This document shows, piece after piece, positions 8,560 through 17,434 of a stretch of DNA of 64,000 nucleotides. Numbering within the stretch: position 1 is the stretch's first letter; each line of letters starts with the position of its first letter. The notes under the pieces are model-generated. The model was given only the letters and a program-made list of their open reading frames with translations, made no database searches and was not told the DNA's origin. Origin of the DNA: Marinifilum sp965230805 (GTDB taxonomy: Bacteria; Bacteroidota; Bacteroidia; Bacteroidales; Marinifilaceae); the NCBI RefSeq assembly GCF_965230805.1, contig NZ_OZ246019.1, forward strand, positions 1,178,001 to 1,242,000. Direction: 5' to 3'. Made by a program: the position numbers and the translations under genes.

Positions 8560-9636
8560 CTAGTTACGTCCTACAGCATTAAGATCCTCAAAAGCCATAA
8601 CTAAACGATCTTTCATCGAAACCTCAGCTTCGCGTAACCATTTTCTTGGATCGTAGTATTTCTTATTTGGTTTGTCCTCACCATCAGGATTTCCTATTTG
8701 AGCTTGCAGGTAATCATGATTGGATACGTCGAATTCACGAATACCATTCCAGAATGCCCATTGCGTATCTGTATCGATATTCATTTTGATTACACCATAA
8801 GAAATTGCTTCACGAATTTCTTCTAAAGAAGAACCTGATCCACCATGGAAAACAAAATCAACAGTGTTATCAGCCAAAGCATATTTCTCCGAAATAAATT
8901 TCTGTGAGTTATCAAGAATTTTTGGAGTTAACACAACATTACCAGGTTTGTAAACACCGTGTACATTACCAAATGAAGCAGCAATTGTAAAATGTGAAGA
9001 AACTTTAGAAAGTGCTTCGTAAGCCATGGCTACATCTTCTGGCTGAGTATACAATAGTGCATTGTCCATATCTGTATTGTCAACACCATCTTCTTCACCA
9101 CCAGTACAACCCAATTCAATTTCGATGGTCATACCAATTTGGTTCATTCTTTCGAAATATTTCACACAAGTTCCGATGTTTTCTTCAAGAGTTTCTTCTG
9201 ACAAATCCAACATGTGTGAACTAAATAAAGGCTTGCCTTTTTGAGCAAAATATTCTTCACCAGCAGTCAACAAACCGTCGATCCAAGGCAATAATTTCTT
9301 TGCTGCATGATCTGTATGCAATATTACAGGAATACCATAGTGCTCAGCTACAGTATGAACATATTTAGCTCCAGCTATAGCTCCAATAATTGCAGCGCTT
9401 TGTCCTTCTGCCTTAATACCTTTACCTGCAAAAAAAGATGCTCCACCATTCGAGAACTGAATGATAATCGGAGAATTTACCTGAGCAGCAGCTTCTAATG
9501 CAGCATTAATTGAGTTAGTTCCAACTACGTTTACAGCTGGGATTGCAAAACCCTCTTCCTTAGCAACCTGAAATAATTTTTGCACATTATCACCGGTTAC
9601 CACTCCCGGTTTAACAACATCTAATACTCGTTTCAT
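8560..9636 (-). CDS. fbaA: Class II fructose-1,6-bisphosphate aldolase
   Basis: This zinc-dependent aldolase (358 aa) splits fructose 1,6-bisphosphate into DHAP and glyceraldehyde 3-phosphate in glycolysis and runs in reverse for gluconeogenesis. The length and motifs are those of the E. coli FbaA subclass. They include the zinc ligand region HTDHAAKKLLPWIDGLL, the Glu in IEIELGCTGGEEDGVDN, a second zinc His in FGNVHGVY, and the phosphate-binding HGGSGSS and NIDTDTQWA. It is monocistronic, with its own terminator and a leader of about 260 bp before the next gene. Confidence 0.96.
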   Translation of the reverse strand: MKRVLDVVKPGVVTGDNVQKLFQVAKEEGFAIPAVNVVGTNSINAALEAAAQVNSPIIIQFSNGGASFFAGKGIKAEGQSAAIIGAIAGAKYVHTVAEHYGIPVILHTDHAAKKLLPWIDGLLTAGEEYFAQKGKPLFSSHMLDLSEETLEENIGTCVKYFERMNQIGMTIEIELGCTGGEEDGVDNTDMDNALLYTQPEDVAMAYEALSKVSSHFTIAASFGNVHGVYKPGNVVLTPKILDNSQKFISEKYALADNTVDFVFHGGSGSSLEEIREAISYGVIKMNIDTDTQWAFWNGIREFDVSNHDYLQAQIGNPDGEDKPNKKYYDPRKWLREAEVSMKDRLVMAFEDLNAVGRN

Positions 9637-9900
9637 AATAATATAATTTATCGGATAGTTCTTATAAAATTGTCTGGAAAGTAAATTTTACCACGAAGTT
9701 AAAAAGAAATAATATATTTTGCACCGTTTTAGAGATAAGAAAACTGTGCAAACGAATGCAATTGAATATTTTGAAAGAATGTAAATAAAGGATCTTTTCT
9801 GTTTATAATTTCGTTGCATTTGTTAGGTGTAAGTCACAAGATCAAAACAACCATTACAGTATATGTTTAATTCACGCTCTTTCCCTCACAATAAATCAGT

Positions 9901-12297
9901 TTAAAATGGATATCCAATACCAATATTGAAAGTTAACTGATTGAATTTAAAAGGACGCTTGGTAATGATCCAGCGTTCACTGCCAGTTCTAGCAGGATCT
10001 CTTAGCTTTAAACCCAAATCGATACGAAAAAGAATAAAGTTTAAATCAACCCGAGTACCAAAGCCTGTGCCAATAGCAAGTTCTCTGTAAAAATCCTTAA
10101 ACTGAAACTCAGCTCCTTCACGATCATCTTTTCCAGAGATTGCCCAAATGTTTCCTGTATCCAAAAACAAAGCACCTTCCAAAGCCCAGAATAGCTTAAA
10201 ACGATATTCCAGATTGGCTTCAATCTTAAGGTCGGCCGTATTGTTTGGATAGGTGGCTCCCTCGTCGACATATGAACCCGGACCTAAAGAACGTACCTGC
10301 CATGCCCTGATACCATTTGCTCCTCCCGAAAAGTAACTCTTTTCGAAAGGCAGTACCTTTAGATTTCCGTATGGATATCCTATGCCAAAGAAAACACGAT
10401 ACACCATATTGTTCGCACGGTTAATGTAATGATTAAACCTGTATTCAATATCTCCTTTTACATACTGAGCATATCTAATCCCCAGAAAATCGTGATAAGT
10501 ACCTTCAAGCTTACCATTTGAATCATAATCGTTTCTTTTTGATCTTCCAATAATATTGTCGATGGTTTTTAAGGTGTTTCCTGCAACTTCAGCACTCAAT
10601 CTTAGGTAATTGTAGCTGCGGGGAATGTTAATATTCTGATCGTTATAGGTGACCGAATATCTGGTTGTTGCAATAACGTGATCGGTAAATGAGTTTTGTA
10701 TGTATAAATTATCAATAGCACCCAAAAAATCATCACTTAAATCTCGTACATCAACAAAATTTAGCTCAATCAAATTGAATGTATGGCGCAAATATTTAGA
10801 CGACTTCCAGAAGTAACCAAAACTTGCATCAGCAATTGTTCGGGTATAATCAGGACGTTTTTGAAAATTATAAGAAAGCGAGAAAACCGTTCTGGGATTG
10901 TATGACTTTCTAAATTTTTCCGCATCAAAAAACGGCAATAGAAACTTTGGAATACTCAATTTTGAAACCACACCATATTCGGTAGAACTAAAATTGGTTT
11001 GTTCATCTGATTTTACATTTTCGCGAGCTGTAGACAATTGCACATCAAGAACCTCGGCTCCTCCAAATAGATTTTTGTGTTGATAATTTAAATTCCCTGC
11101 AAATCCGATATTACCAGATGAGTTGGTTCCTTCCAGTTCGAAAGAATAATACTGCAAATTATGGGGGCTAAGCTGGATAATACAGTTTAAACTCCCGAAT
11201 TCACCACTTGCACTTTCCAGATCCTCATCGAATCTTATATTCAGAAATTTAAACTGATTTAACTGCTGCAGCCTGCTATATGACTGCTCAACGGAAGTAA
11301 GCTTGTATAGAGCTCCTTTTTTAATCAATATGGATGACAAGATTACATCCGGCTTTATCTTAAGTTTTTTTTGATATATAAACTCAACATTTTTATGCAC
11401 CAAGGTATCCAAGTCAGCAAGATAAGTTGAGTCGTTCATCAACATTAATTTGGGATCGTATTCTGTAAAGACTTTCACTTTATTGATACGATATTTTTTG
11501 ACAGCCTTCTTATTTTGCGGAGCTTTGAGTCCAACAAAAATATCCATTTGATGGTTCTTTTTCGTACTATCCATCATGAAATGAATGTACTCTCGCGAAA
11601 AATTGTAGTAACCTTTATTCTTCAACATTTTAAAGATTCTCATTCTCTCTTCGCTTAAAACATCAGAATCAACTTTATTGCCTGTTTTTATCTTCGAATC
11701 TATCCTGTCTTCGTTCAAATAGCTACGAATAAGGCTTGAATCAGACATCTCTCCATCTTTCTGCAATGGCGATAAAAAGGCATATGGCAAATCATCAAGT
11801 TGATGATACAAATCGCTATATCGATAAGGTTCGTTGGCCGTGATGTTGTAGTAAACCTTGGCTTTCTTCTTTTTATAGATTACCGAATCCTTTATCACCG
11901 CATTGTAGTAACCCTTTTTTTTCATGTAGAGTTGCAACTGTTTAACCGAACGCCTGGTCTGAAAATCTTCATAGATTATTGGCTCCTCACCAATTCTCCT
12001 AAGCCATTTATTGAATCCTTTCGACTCATTCCTTCCCGACAAATTATACAATCCGAGATGAAAACGCCACATCCCCAAAATCTTAAGATTTGATTTTTGC
12101 TTGATGTTCTTTTTTAAATCACTTACAGGAACAGATCTATCATCCGTTTTTACATTTACACGGTTTAAAAGATATTCGTTATCCCCAACATACTTGGTAG
12201 TTGAGCAAGATGAAATGCCAAGTAAGAGGATTAGAAAGAAAAGTGAAATCGGAAAATAATAACTACTTTTGTATTTTTGAAAAGCTTTCAAGAACAA
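9901..12297 (-). CDS. tamL: TamL-like lipidated BamA/TamA family outer-membrane protein
   Basis: This 798-aa protein begins with a signal peptide ending in a lipobox (GISSCS, Cys about residue 31), so it should be a lipoprotein. POTRA-like modules follow (for example LYMKKKGYYNAVIKDSVIY and ILKNKGYYNF-type segments). From about residue 400 there is an Omp85 beta-barrel containing the conserved YFSGGANGIRAWQVRSLGPG loop and the RIDLGLKLRDPA end region. In Bacteroidota such lipidated Omp85 proteins are called TamL and are thought to insert proteins or lipids in the outer membrane with TamB. TamB is not nearby. The gene is divergent from the TrmH-type methylase. Confidence 0.85.
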   Translation of the reverse strand: MFLKAFQKYKSSYYFPISLFFLILLLGISSCSTTKYVGDNEYLLNRVNVKTDDRSVPVSDLKKNIKQKSNLKILGMWRFHLGLYNLSGRNESKGFNKWLRRIGEEPIIYEDFQTRRSVKQLQLYMKKKGYYNAVIKDSVIYKKKKAKVYYNITANEPYRYSDLYHQLDDLPYAFLSPLQKDGEMSDSSLIRSYLNEDRIDSKIKTGNKVDSDVLSEERMRIFKMLKNKGYYNFSREYIHFMMDSTKKNHQMDIFVGLKAPQNKKAVKKYRINKVKVFTEYDPKLMLMNDSTYLADLDTLVHKNVEFIYQKKLKIKPDVILSSILIKKGALYKLTSVEQSYSRLQQLNQFKFLNIRFDEDLESASGEFGSLNCIIQLSPHNLQYYSFELEGTNSSGNIGFAGNLNYQHKNLFGGAEVLDVQLSTARENVKSDEQTNFSSTEYGVVSKLSIPKFLLPFFDAEKFRKSYNPRTVFSLSYNFQKRPDYTRTIADASFGYFWKSSKYLRHTFNLIELNFVDVRDLSDDFLGAIDNLYIQNSFTDHVIATTRYSVTYNDQNINIPRSYNYLRLSAEVAGNTLKTIDNIIGRSKRNDYDSNGKLEGTYHDFLGIRYAQYVKGDIEYRFNHYINRANNMVYRVFFGIGYPYGNLKVLPFEKSYFSGGANGIRAWQVRSLGPGSYVDEGATYPNNTADLKIEANLEYRFKLFWALEGALFLDTGNIWAISGKDDREGAEFQFKDFYRELAIGTGFGTRVDLNFILFRIDLGLKLRDPARTGSERWIITKRPFKFNQLTFNIGIGYPF

Positions 12298-12325
12298 ATT
12301 GAATATTTATCGGTTTAAATTAAAG

Positions 12326-12333
12326 CAAAGATA
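12326..12333 (-). promoter_or_regulatory. Candidate -7 promoter element of tamL
   Basis: The minus strand reads TATCTTTG, a full match to the Bacteroidota TAnnTTTG element, 28 bp upstream of the tamL ATG. No clear TTTG lies 19-20 bp further upstream. Confidence 0.45.
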
Positions 12334-12420
12334 CTTATATCAATTAATAATTTGTAATGCATCTTAAAAATAAGCCGTATTGCATTTATTCTTGCACATC
12401 GCCTATCAAGACATATTGAT

Positions 12421-13215
12421 TTGCTAATCTTTAAATCACCAGTTGTGCTGTCCAAAAATCAAATCAAACTCATCACCAGTCTGCAAAGAAAAAAATTTAG
12501 AGACACCCACCAGCTTTTTATTGCCGAAGGCGATAAATTGGTAATGGATTTGTTAGGCTCAGGAATAAAGGCTGCCTACCTGATTTATTCCAAAGATTGG
12601 CAAAATCAGTACACTATAGATGATCGGAACAGTATAGAAAGTAGGATTGAGACCGAGATTAGCCAAATCAAAAAAATCAGTAACCTTAAAACCCCAAGCC
12701 AGGTTGTAGGGGTTTTTAAAATTCCTAAACTTGATCTCAACAAAAAAGAAATAGCAAATTCCCTTTCGATTGTACTAGATGACATTCAAGATCCAGGAAA
12801 CTTAGGAACCATTATTCGTATTGCCGACTGGTTCGGCATCAGTCACATATTTTGTTCGCCCAACACTGTTGACTTGTACAATCCGAAAGTAATTCAGGCA
12901 AGCATGGGGGCAATTGCACGCATTAAATTAAGCTACATCCCTTTAGATTCTTTGCTTTCGGAATATCAAAATCCTGATTTTCCGATCTACGGCACTTTTT
13001 TGGAAGGTGAAACCATTTACAATAGCAAATTGTCGGATAAAGGATTTATTGTAATGGGAAACGAAGGCAAAGGAATTTCGGATGTATTAAAAGAAATGGT
13101 ATCACACAAATTGTTTATTCCCAATTTTCCTGAAAATCAGGAAACATCCGAGTCGTTAAACGTATCGGTAGCCGCAGCAATAATTTGCTCTGAGTTTAGA
13201 AGGCTGGAATTTTAG
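12421..13215 (+). CDS. TrmH/SpoU-family RNA 2'-O-methyltransferase
   Basis: This 264-aa SAM-dependent methylase methylates a ribose in rRNA or tRNA. The N-terminal substrate-binding domain (residues 1-100, with RDTHQLFIAEGDKLVMDLL) precedes the trefoil-knot SPOUT domain. Its three motifs are NLGTIIRIADWFGI, VMGNEGKGIS and LNVSVAAAIICSEF. The start used is a TTG at 12421; no ATG precedes the N-terminal domain in frame. It is divergent from tamL across 123 bp. The exact target (RlmB-, TrmH- or TsnR-like) cannot be decided. Confidence 0.9.
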   Translation: MLIFKSPVVLSKNQIKLITSLQRKKFRDTHQLFIAEGDKLVMDLLGSGIKAAYLIYSKDWQNQYTIDDRNSIESRIETEISQIKKISNLKTPSQVVGVFKIPKLDLNKKEIANSLSIVLDDIQDPGNLGTIIRIADWFGISHIFCSPNTVDLYNPKVIQASMGAIARIKLSYIPLDSLLSEYQNPDFPIYGTFLEGETIYNSKLSDKGFIVMGNEGKGISDVLKEMVSHKLFIPNFPENQETSESLNVSVAAAIICSEFRRLEF

Positions 13216-13248
13216 TTCTGATTGATTTGATGGCAGCCATTGGTAATA

Positions 13249-13517
13249 TAACGTGAGTCCGACGTAAAATTCTATCCACAGAAAGTTATATTTGGGATAG
13301 ATTTGCATTAAAAATTTGGAAAGAATAGCGGGCTATTTTGAGGAATTTTTAATGTGAAGATGTCGTAAAGAGAACTTTCCATTATGTGTTTGCCTGCTTT
13401 CGGCATAAATTTCCTCAAATCTTCTTGAAATATCCCGATATTCCTTCGAAAATTTGAGAAAATTTCTACTCAAAATCAGATCAAACTGTGAACGAATTTT
13501 ACATCGAACTCACGTTA
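13249..13517 (+). repeat. 269-bp TIR element, copy A
   Basis: This is an ORF-less element bounded by near-perfect inverted termini, TAACGTGAGTCCGACGTAAA at the left and its inverse ending CGAACTCACGTTA at the right. The same 269-bp sequence recurs at 15181-15449 (same orientation) and 21132-21400 (inverted), with only scattered substitutions. The interior holds small palindromes (ATAGCGGGCTAT, ATATCCCGATAT) and an inverted pair TTTCCTCAAAT / ATTTGAGAAA. Its right terminus overlaps the 3' end of the FAD oxidoreductase gene and supplies that gene's last codons and stop. The flanking TA at both ends would fit a TA target duplication. Confidence 0.9.
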
Positions 13518-15070
13518 ATATATCGATCAAAAGCTTCGGCACACTGTTCGCCATCCATAGCAGCTGAAACAATTCCACCAGCGTAGCCCGCACCTTCGCC
13601 ACAGGGAAATAAGCCTTCTATTTTAGTATGCTGAAAAGATTCACGATTTCGTGGAATTCTAACGGGAGAAGATGTGCGCGATTCTACACCCAAAATCACA
13701 GCTTTATTGGTTAAGAATCCTTTCGATTTTCTGCCAAATGCCTTAAAGCCTTCCTGCAATCTAAATGCGATATGCTTTGGCAACCATTTGTGCATTTCGG
13801 AAGAAAGCACTCCCGGATGATAGGATGTTTTGGGTAAGGATTCACTCTTTCTCCCTTCCACAAAATCCAGCATTCGTTGAGCTGGTGCTGTCAGGTTTTC
13901 GCCTCCTTCTGCAAAAGATTGTGCCTCCAAGTCTTCTTGAAAATGCAATCCCGCCAAGGCACCAAATTGCTTGTATTCCAATAAATCTTCGGTTCGAACC
14001 TCCACAGCCATTCCCGAATTGGCAAATGCTGTATTTCTTCCCGAGGATGACATTCCGTTAACCACTTGCTGATTTTCGCCTGTAGCCGCAGGAACGATAA
14101 CACCTCCCGGACACATGCAAAATGAGTATACCCCACGGTCTTTTACCTGTTGCACGAAACTGTAACTCGCCGCTGGCAGATACTTGCCCCTGCCATTGGG
14201 ATTGTGATATTGAATCTGATCGATCAGCTCTTGCGGATGCTCAATTCTAACGCCCATAGCAAACGACTTGGCCTCGATATCGATATTCGAATCATTCAAT
14301 TTACGATATACATCTCGTGCCGAATGACCTGTTGCCAAAATCACTGCCTCGGCATTCAGTACTCCCTTACTATCGGTTTTTACACCGGTAATCTTATGAT
14401 TCTCAATAATAAAATCGGTAAGCTTACACGAGAAATGAACCTCGCCACCCGCTGCAATAATACTTTTTCGAATGTTCACAATTACTTTTGGCAGTACATC
14501 GGTTCCTATGTGAGGATGAGCTTCGTACAAGATTTCGTCCTGTGCTCCATGAAAATGAAGTACATTTAAAATTTTTTTAAGATTTCCCCGTTTCTTGGAA
14601 CGGGTATACAATTTGCCATCAGAAAAAGTTCCTGCTCCACCTTCTCCAAACGAGTAATTCGAATCGGGATCAACACTCCTTGTTCTATGCAATTTCCCCA
14701 AATCTTTCTTACGGTCTTCAACACTTTTGCCTCTCTCCAAAACAATCGGACAATAACCCAACTCTATTAATCGAAGTGCTGCAAACAAGCCTGCAGGTCC
14801 TGCTCCCACCACAATTACTTTTTTCTGACCAGCAACTTTTGGATAATTGAAAATACGATCGCTTGCTATTGGCAATTTCTCATCTACTGCAATTCTGAAT
14901 TTCATATTGATTTTGACATCTCTTCTTCGAGCATCAACCGACTTTCTTAAAATCAGCATTCCATTGATTCTACCCACTTTAATTTTTAGCCTTTGAGCCA
15001 AAATGGGCTTGTAAAAAGATTCATCAGAAGCTTGTTTGGGATTCAGAACAATATCAATATCAGTAATCAT
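13499..15070 (-). CDS. NAD(P)/FAD-dependent oxidoreductase (COG2509-like, uncharacterised)
   Basis: The Rossmann FAD-binding motif VIVVGAGPAGLFAALRLIELG lies near residue 90, after an N-terminal domain that opens with MITDIDIVLNPKQ. Further conserved pieces are FGEGGAGTFSDGKLYTR, AVILATGHSARDVY, a CMCPGG segment and the C-terminal EGAGYAGGIVSAAMDGE that closes the FAD site. This architecture matches the 'uncharacterised FAD-dependent dehydrogenase' family; the substrate is unknown. I start at 15070 (523 aa) rather than at an upstream ATG that would add 17 hydrophobic residues. The last residues NVSSM and the stop are encoded by the terminus of repeat copy A. Copy B lies just upstream. Confidence 0.85.
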   Translation of the reverse strand: MITDIDIVLNPKQASDESFYKPILAQRLKIKVGRINGMLILRKSVDARRRDVKINMKFRIAVDEKLPIASDRIFNYPKVAGQKKVIVVGAGPAGLFAALRLIELGYCPIVLERGKSVEDRKKDLGKLHRTRSVDPDSNYSFGEGGAGTFSDGKLYTRSKKRGNLKKILNVLHFHGAQDEILYEAHPHIGTDVLPKVIVNIRKSIIAAGGEVHFSCKLTDFIIENHKITGVKTDSKGVLNAEAVILATGHSARDVYRKLNDSNIDIEAKSFAMGVRIEHPQELIDQIQYHNPNGRGKYLPAASYSFVQQVKDRGVYSFCMCPGGVIVPAATGENQQVVNGMSSSGRNTAFANSGMAVEVRTEDLLEYKQFGALAGLHFQEDLEAQSFAEGGENLTAPAQRMLDFVEGRKSESLPKTSYHPGVLSSEMHKWLPKHIAFRLQEGFKAFGRKSKGFLTNKAVILGVESRTSSPVRIPRNRESFQHTKIEGLFPCGEGAGYAGGIVSAAMDGEQCAEAFDRYINVSSM

Positions 15071-15180
15071 GAGTTTACTTAAAAGGTGAATGAACAAAGG
15101 TAAAAGGAAATCAAGAATCAATACCTTATTAAAAGGTAAAAAAATACAATCAGATTCTTATAATACGAGCATGATTAAAA

Positions 15181-15449
15181 TAACGTGAGTTCGACGTAAA
15201 ATTCTATCCACAGAAAGTTACATTTGCGATAGATTTGCATTATAAATTTGGAAAGAATAGCGGGCTATTTTGAGGAATTTTTAATGTGAAGATCTCGTAA
15301 AGAGAACTTTCCATTATGTGTTTGCCTGCTTTCGGCATAAATTTCCTCAAATCTTCTTGAAATATCCCGATATTCCTTCGAAAATTTGATAAAATTTCTA
15401 CTCAAAATCAGTTCAAACTGTGAACGAATTTTACCTCGAACTCACGTTA
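15181..15449 (+). repeat. 269-bp TIR element, copy B
   Basis: Same length and orientation as copy A, with termini TAACGTGAGTTCGACGTAAA and ...CTCACGTTA, which form a nearly exact inverted repeat of about 24 bp. It occupies most of the gap between the FAD oxidoreductase and porT. With copy A it forms a direct-repeat pair about 1.9 kb apart that brackets the oxidoreductase gene. Confidence 0.9.
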
Positions 15450-15555
15450 AAATAATTCTTAAACATACACGGGAATGATGATTTCGATCTTGTGGTTTCC
15501 ATCTGTCAAATGGAAAAAAAAAGATAAGCAGATAAATCCTAATCTGAAATTGATC

Positions 15556-16260
15556 CTATTCAAAATGGAATGAAAGGGTAATGATTTTGGAATTCATTCC
15601 ACGAATGGCATCTGTGTATGCCTCGTATCCGGGGTTGTCGATATCATACTGATGATTTAAGATATCTCGCAAGCCAATGGCGAATTTCAGTTCGGTAGCC
15701 AGCTTAAAGTAGGGCAAATAAAAATCAACCCCTGCTCCTAATTCCAAATATACATCGGTAGTATTCAAACGAATGAGCATGTTATTCTCAGGATCGAGCG
15801 CATCTTGCGATTGCACATCAATCTTATAACTTGCACCACCAATTAAATATGGCCTGTAGTTATTCAAGCGCTTGGCGCGATACTTAAGCATTAAGGGCAA
15901 GTTCACCAGAACTGATTCTACGGTAACCTCATCTTGTGGTAAATTGGAGTACTTAATCGTTCTCTCGCCGAACTCCAATCCCGGTAAAAATCGCAATGAC
16001 CAATTTTCGTGCAGGCGCAAATCAGATACAATTCCAACCGAAAAACCTGGCGAAAAAACAACTTGTTCTGCCCTGGCTTCGGTTCTACCTGCATTAAATA
16101 TGGCAAAATCCATGCTGTTTACTGCCAAGCTAAATCCAAAGTGCAATCTTTTCTGATCCACTTTTTGATAATTCAGTATGCTTTCAGGTTTATATCCTCG
16201 TTGTGCAAAAACTGAGGAAAAAAAGGAAAGGCAGAGTAGTATTAAGAGCGTCCGTTTCAA
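15556..16260 (-). CDS. porT: PorT-like outer-membrane beta-barrel protein (type IX secretion)
   Basis: This 234-aa protein has an N-terminal signal peptide cleaved near VFAQ, then alternating amphipathic strands typical of a small beta-barrel (LHFGFSLAVNSMDF, LRFLPGLEFGERTI, LELGAGVDFYLPYFKL) and a terminal strand IITLSFHFE. The pattern RYKPES-like start, VNLPLMLKYRAKR and FATELKF-type segments, and the adjacent ubiE gene 43 bp upstream, match PorT/SprT, which is needed for the Bacteroidota type IX secretion system. The downstream side is filled with repeat copy B. Another PorT-family barrel with a different role remains possible. Confidence 0.75.
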   Translation of the reverse strand: MKRTLLILLCLSFFSSVFAQRGYKPESILNYQKVDQKRLHFGFSLAVNSMDFAIFNAGRTEARAEQVVFSPGFSVGIVSDLRLHENWSLRFLPGLEFGERTIKYSNLPQDEVTVESVLVNLPLMLKYRAKRLNNYRPYLIGGASYKIDVQSQDALDPENNMLIRLNTTDVYLELGAGVDFYLPYFKLATELKFAIGLRDILNHQYDIDNPGYEAYTDAIRGMNSKIITLSFHFE

Positions 16261-16303
16261 ATCCTATCGTTTATTTTTTAGTAATAACCATTAAAATATA
16301 AAA

Positions 16304-17032
16304 TTATTGCATCGCCTTGCTTCCAATGTAAATGGAAGCAATACCAAAGCTCAATTTTATTTGTTTTGTATCAGTAAAACCACAGTTCTCATAAATTTTT
16401 AGAAAGTCGTTCCCGTCCGGAAAAGCATCAACCGATTCAGGCAGGTAAGTATATGCCGAAGCATCTTTAGAAAACATTCTTCCCCAGAATGGCAGAATTC
16501 TAAAAAAGTAAAAGTTGTAGATCTGTTTTACAGGAAACTTTCTGGGTTTCGAAAACTCAAGAACCAGCACCTTTCCTCCCGGTCTTACCACACGATTCAT
16601 TTCTGACAATCCCTTTTCTAGATTTTCGAAGTTACGAACCCCAAAGGCCACTGTAATGGCATCGAAAGAATTGTCGTCGAACTGTATATCTTCAGAATCA
16701 CCCTCGAAGAGTTCAATTTTGTGTTTCAAATTCTTTTTGGCAATTTTTTTTCTTCCCACTGCCAACATTTCAGTCGAAATATCAATCCCTATAACCTTAT
16801 CGGGATTTAACTTTAGATTTGCCAAAGCAAAATCACCTGTGCCGGTAGCAATGTCCAAAATCTTTTTAGGCTTTAAAGGTTTCAATAATTTAATCGCCTT
16901 TTTTCTCCAAAGCCGATCAATCCCCATTGACAAAGTATGATTCAGAAAATCATATTTTTTAGCGATATTATTGAACATCAGCTCTACCTGCGCCTTTTTT
17001 CCTTTGTCTAAATCTTTATATGGATTTACCAC
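16304..17032 (-). CDS. ubiE: Demethylmenaquinone methyltransferase
   Basis: UbiE/MenG (242 aa) makes the last C-methylation of menaquinone with SAM. The motifs are KYDFLNHTLSMGIDRLWRKKAI near residue 27, DIATGTGDFAL (SAM motif I), FDAITVAFGVRNFENLEKGL and VVRPGGKVLVLEFSKP. The C-terminal end carries the family tail SFGIASIYIGSK. In Bacteroidota, which use menaquinone, the menaquinone role is the expected one. It is probably cotranscribed with porT (43 bp gap). Confidence 0.95.
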   Translation of the reverse strand: MVNPYKDLDKGKKAQVELMFNNIAKKYDFLNHTLSMGIDRLWRKKAIKLLKPLKPKKILDIATGTGDFALANLKLNPDKVIGIDISTEMLAVGRKKIAKKNLKHKIELFEGDSEDIQFDDNSFDAITVAFGVRNFENLEKGLSEMNRVVRPGGKVLVLEFSKPRKFPVKQIYNFYFFRILPFWGRMFSKDASAYTYLPESVDAFPDGNDFLKIYENCGFTDTKQIKLSFGIASIYIGSKAMQ

Positions 17033-17115
17033 GAACTTTTATTTCTAGTTAATAGCACGAAACCTATTCCCATTTTTTATACATGATCGTATAGATTTCA
17101 AAAACAATGCAATCG

Positions 17116-17176
17116 TAATACCAGTATTAGCATCAATTCTTCATACAATTTAAATCTCATTTATAATAAAACTGGT
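17116..17176 (+). repeat. Short copy of repeat family 2
   Basis: About 60 bp that begins AATACCAGTATTAGCATCAA and ends ATAATAAAACTGGTA, matching the two ends of the longer copies at 17258 and 20514 but lacking their middle. The ends are an imperfect inverted repeat. It looks like an internally deleted copy. Confidence 0.6.
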
Positions 17177-17257
17177 ACAACACCTTACGACCGCACAAAT
17201 ATAATGAATGAAAAACAAAGAACCATTACCTGATTCTTTGTTATCTGTTTCCTTATG

Positions 17258-17419
17258 ATACCAGTATTAGCATGAAATAAGTCTCATTCTTTTGTCCTTA
17301 TGAGTTTATTCTTCCTTAAAAAATATCGGCACAACTATGGCTAAGCCTCTATTTTTTGCCTTGTCCAAACTCAAAATCCTCCAAACAATTTAATACTCAT
17401 TTCATAATAAAACCGGTAT
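17258..17419 (+). repeat. Repeat family 2, about 162 bp
   Basis: The element runs from ATACCAGTATTAGCATGAAA to TTTCATAATAAAACCGGTAT, so its ends are imperfect inverted repeats. The middle contains TGAGTTTATTCTTCCTTAAA and, further on, a mirrored ACTCAAAATCC, with a small hairpin between them. It has no ORF. A relative with the same order of parts lies at 20514-20677. It fills the gap between purL-like and ubiE. Confidence 0.65.
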
Positions 17420-17434
17420 TGTTTCAAAAATTCG

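Noticed and set aside
13249..15449. Composite transposon carrying the FAD oxidoreductase
   Set aside because: The flanking elements have no transposase, and the same element occurs singly at 21132; direct copies alone do not show mobility of the gene.
15496..15516. Terminator of porT at TTTCCAT / ATGGAAA
   Set aside because: On the minus strand the T-run lies before the hairpin, not after it, so it cannot end porT transcription in the standard way.
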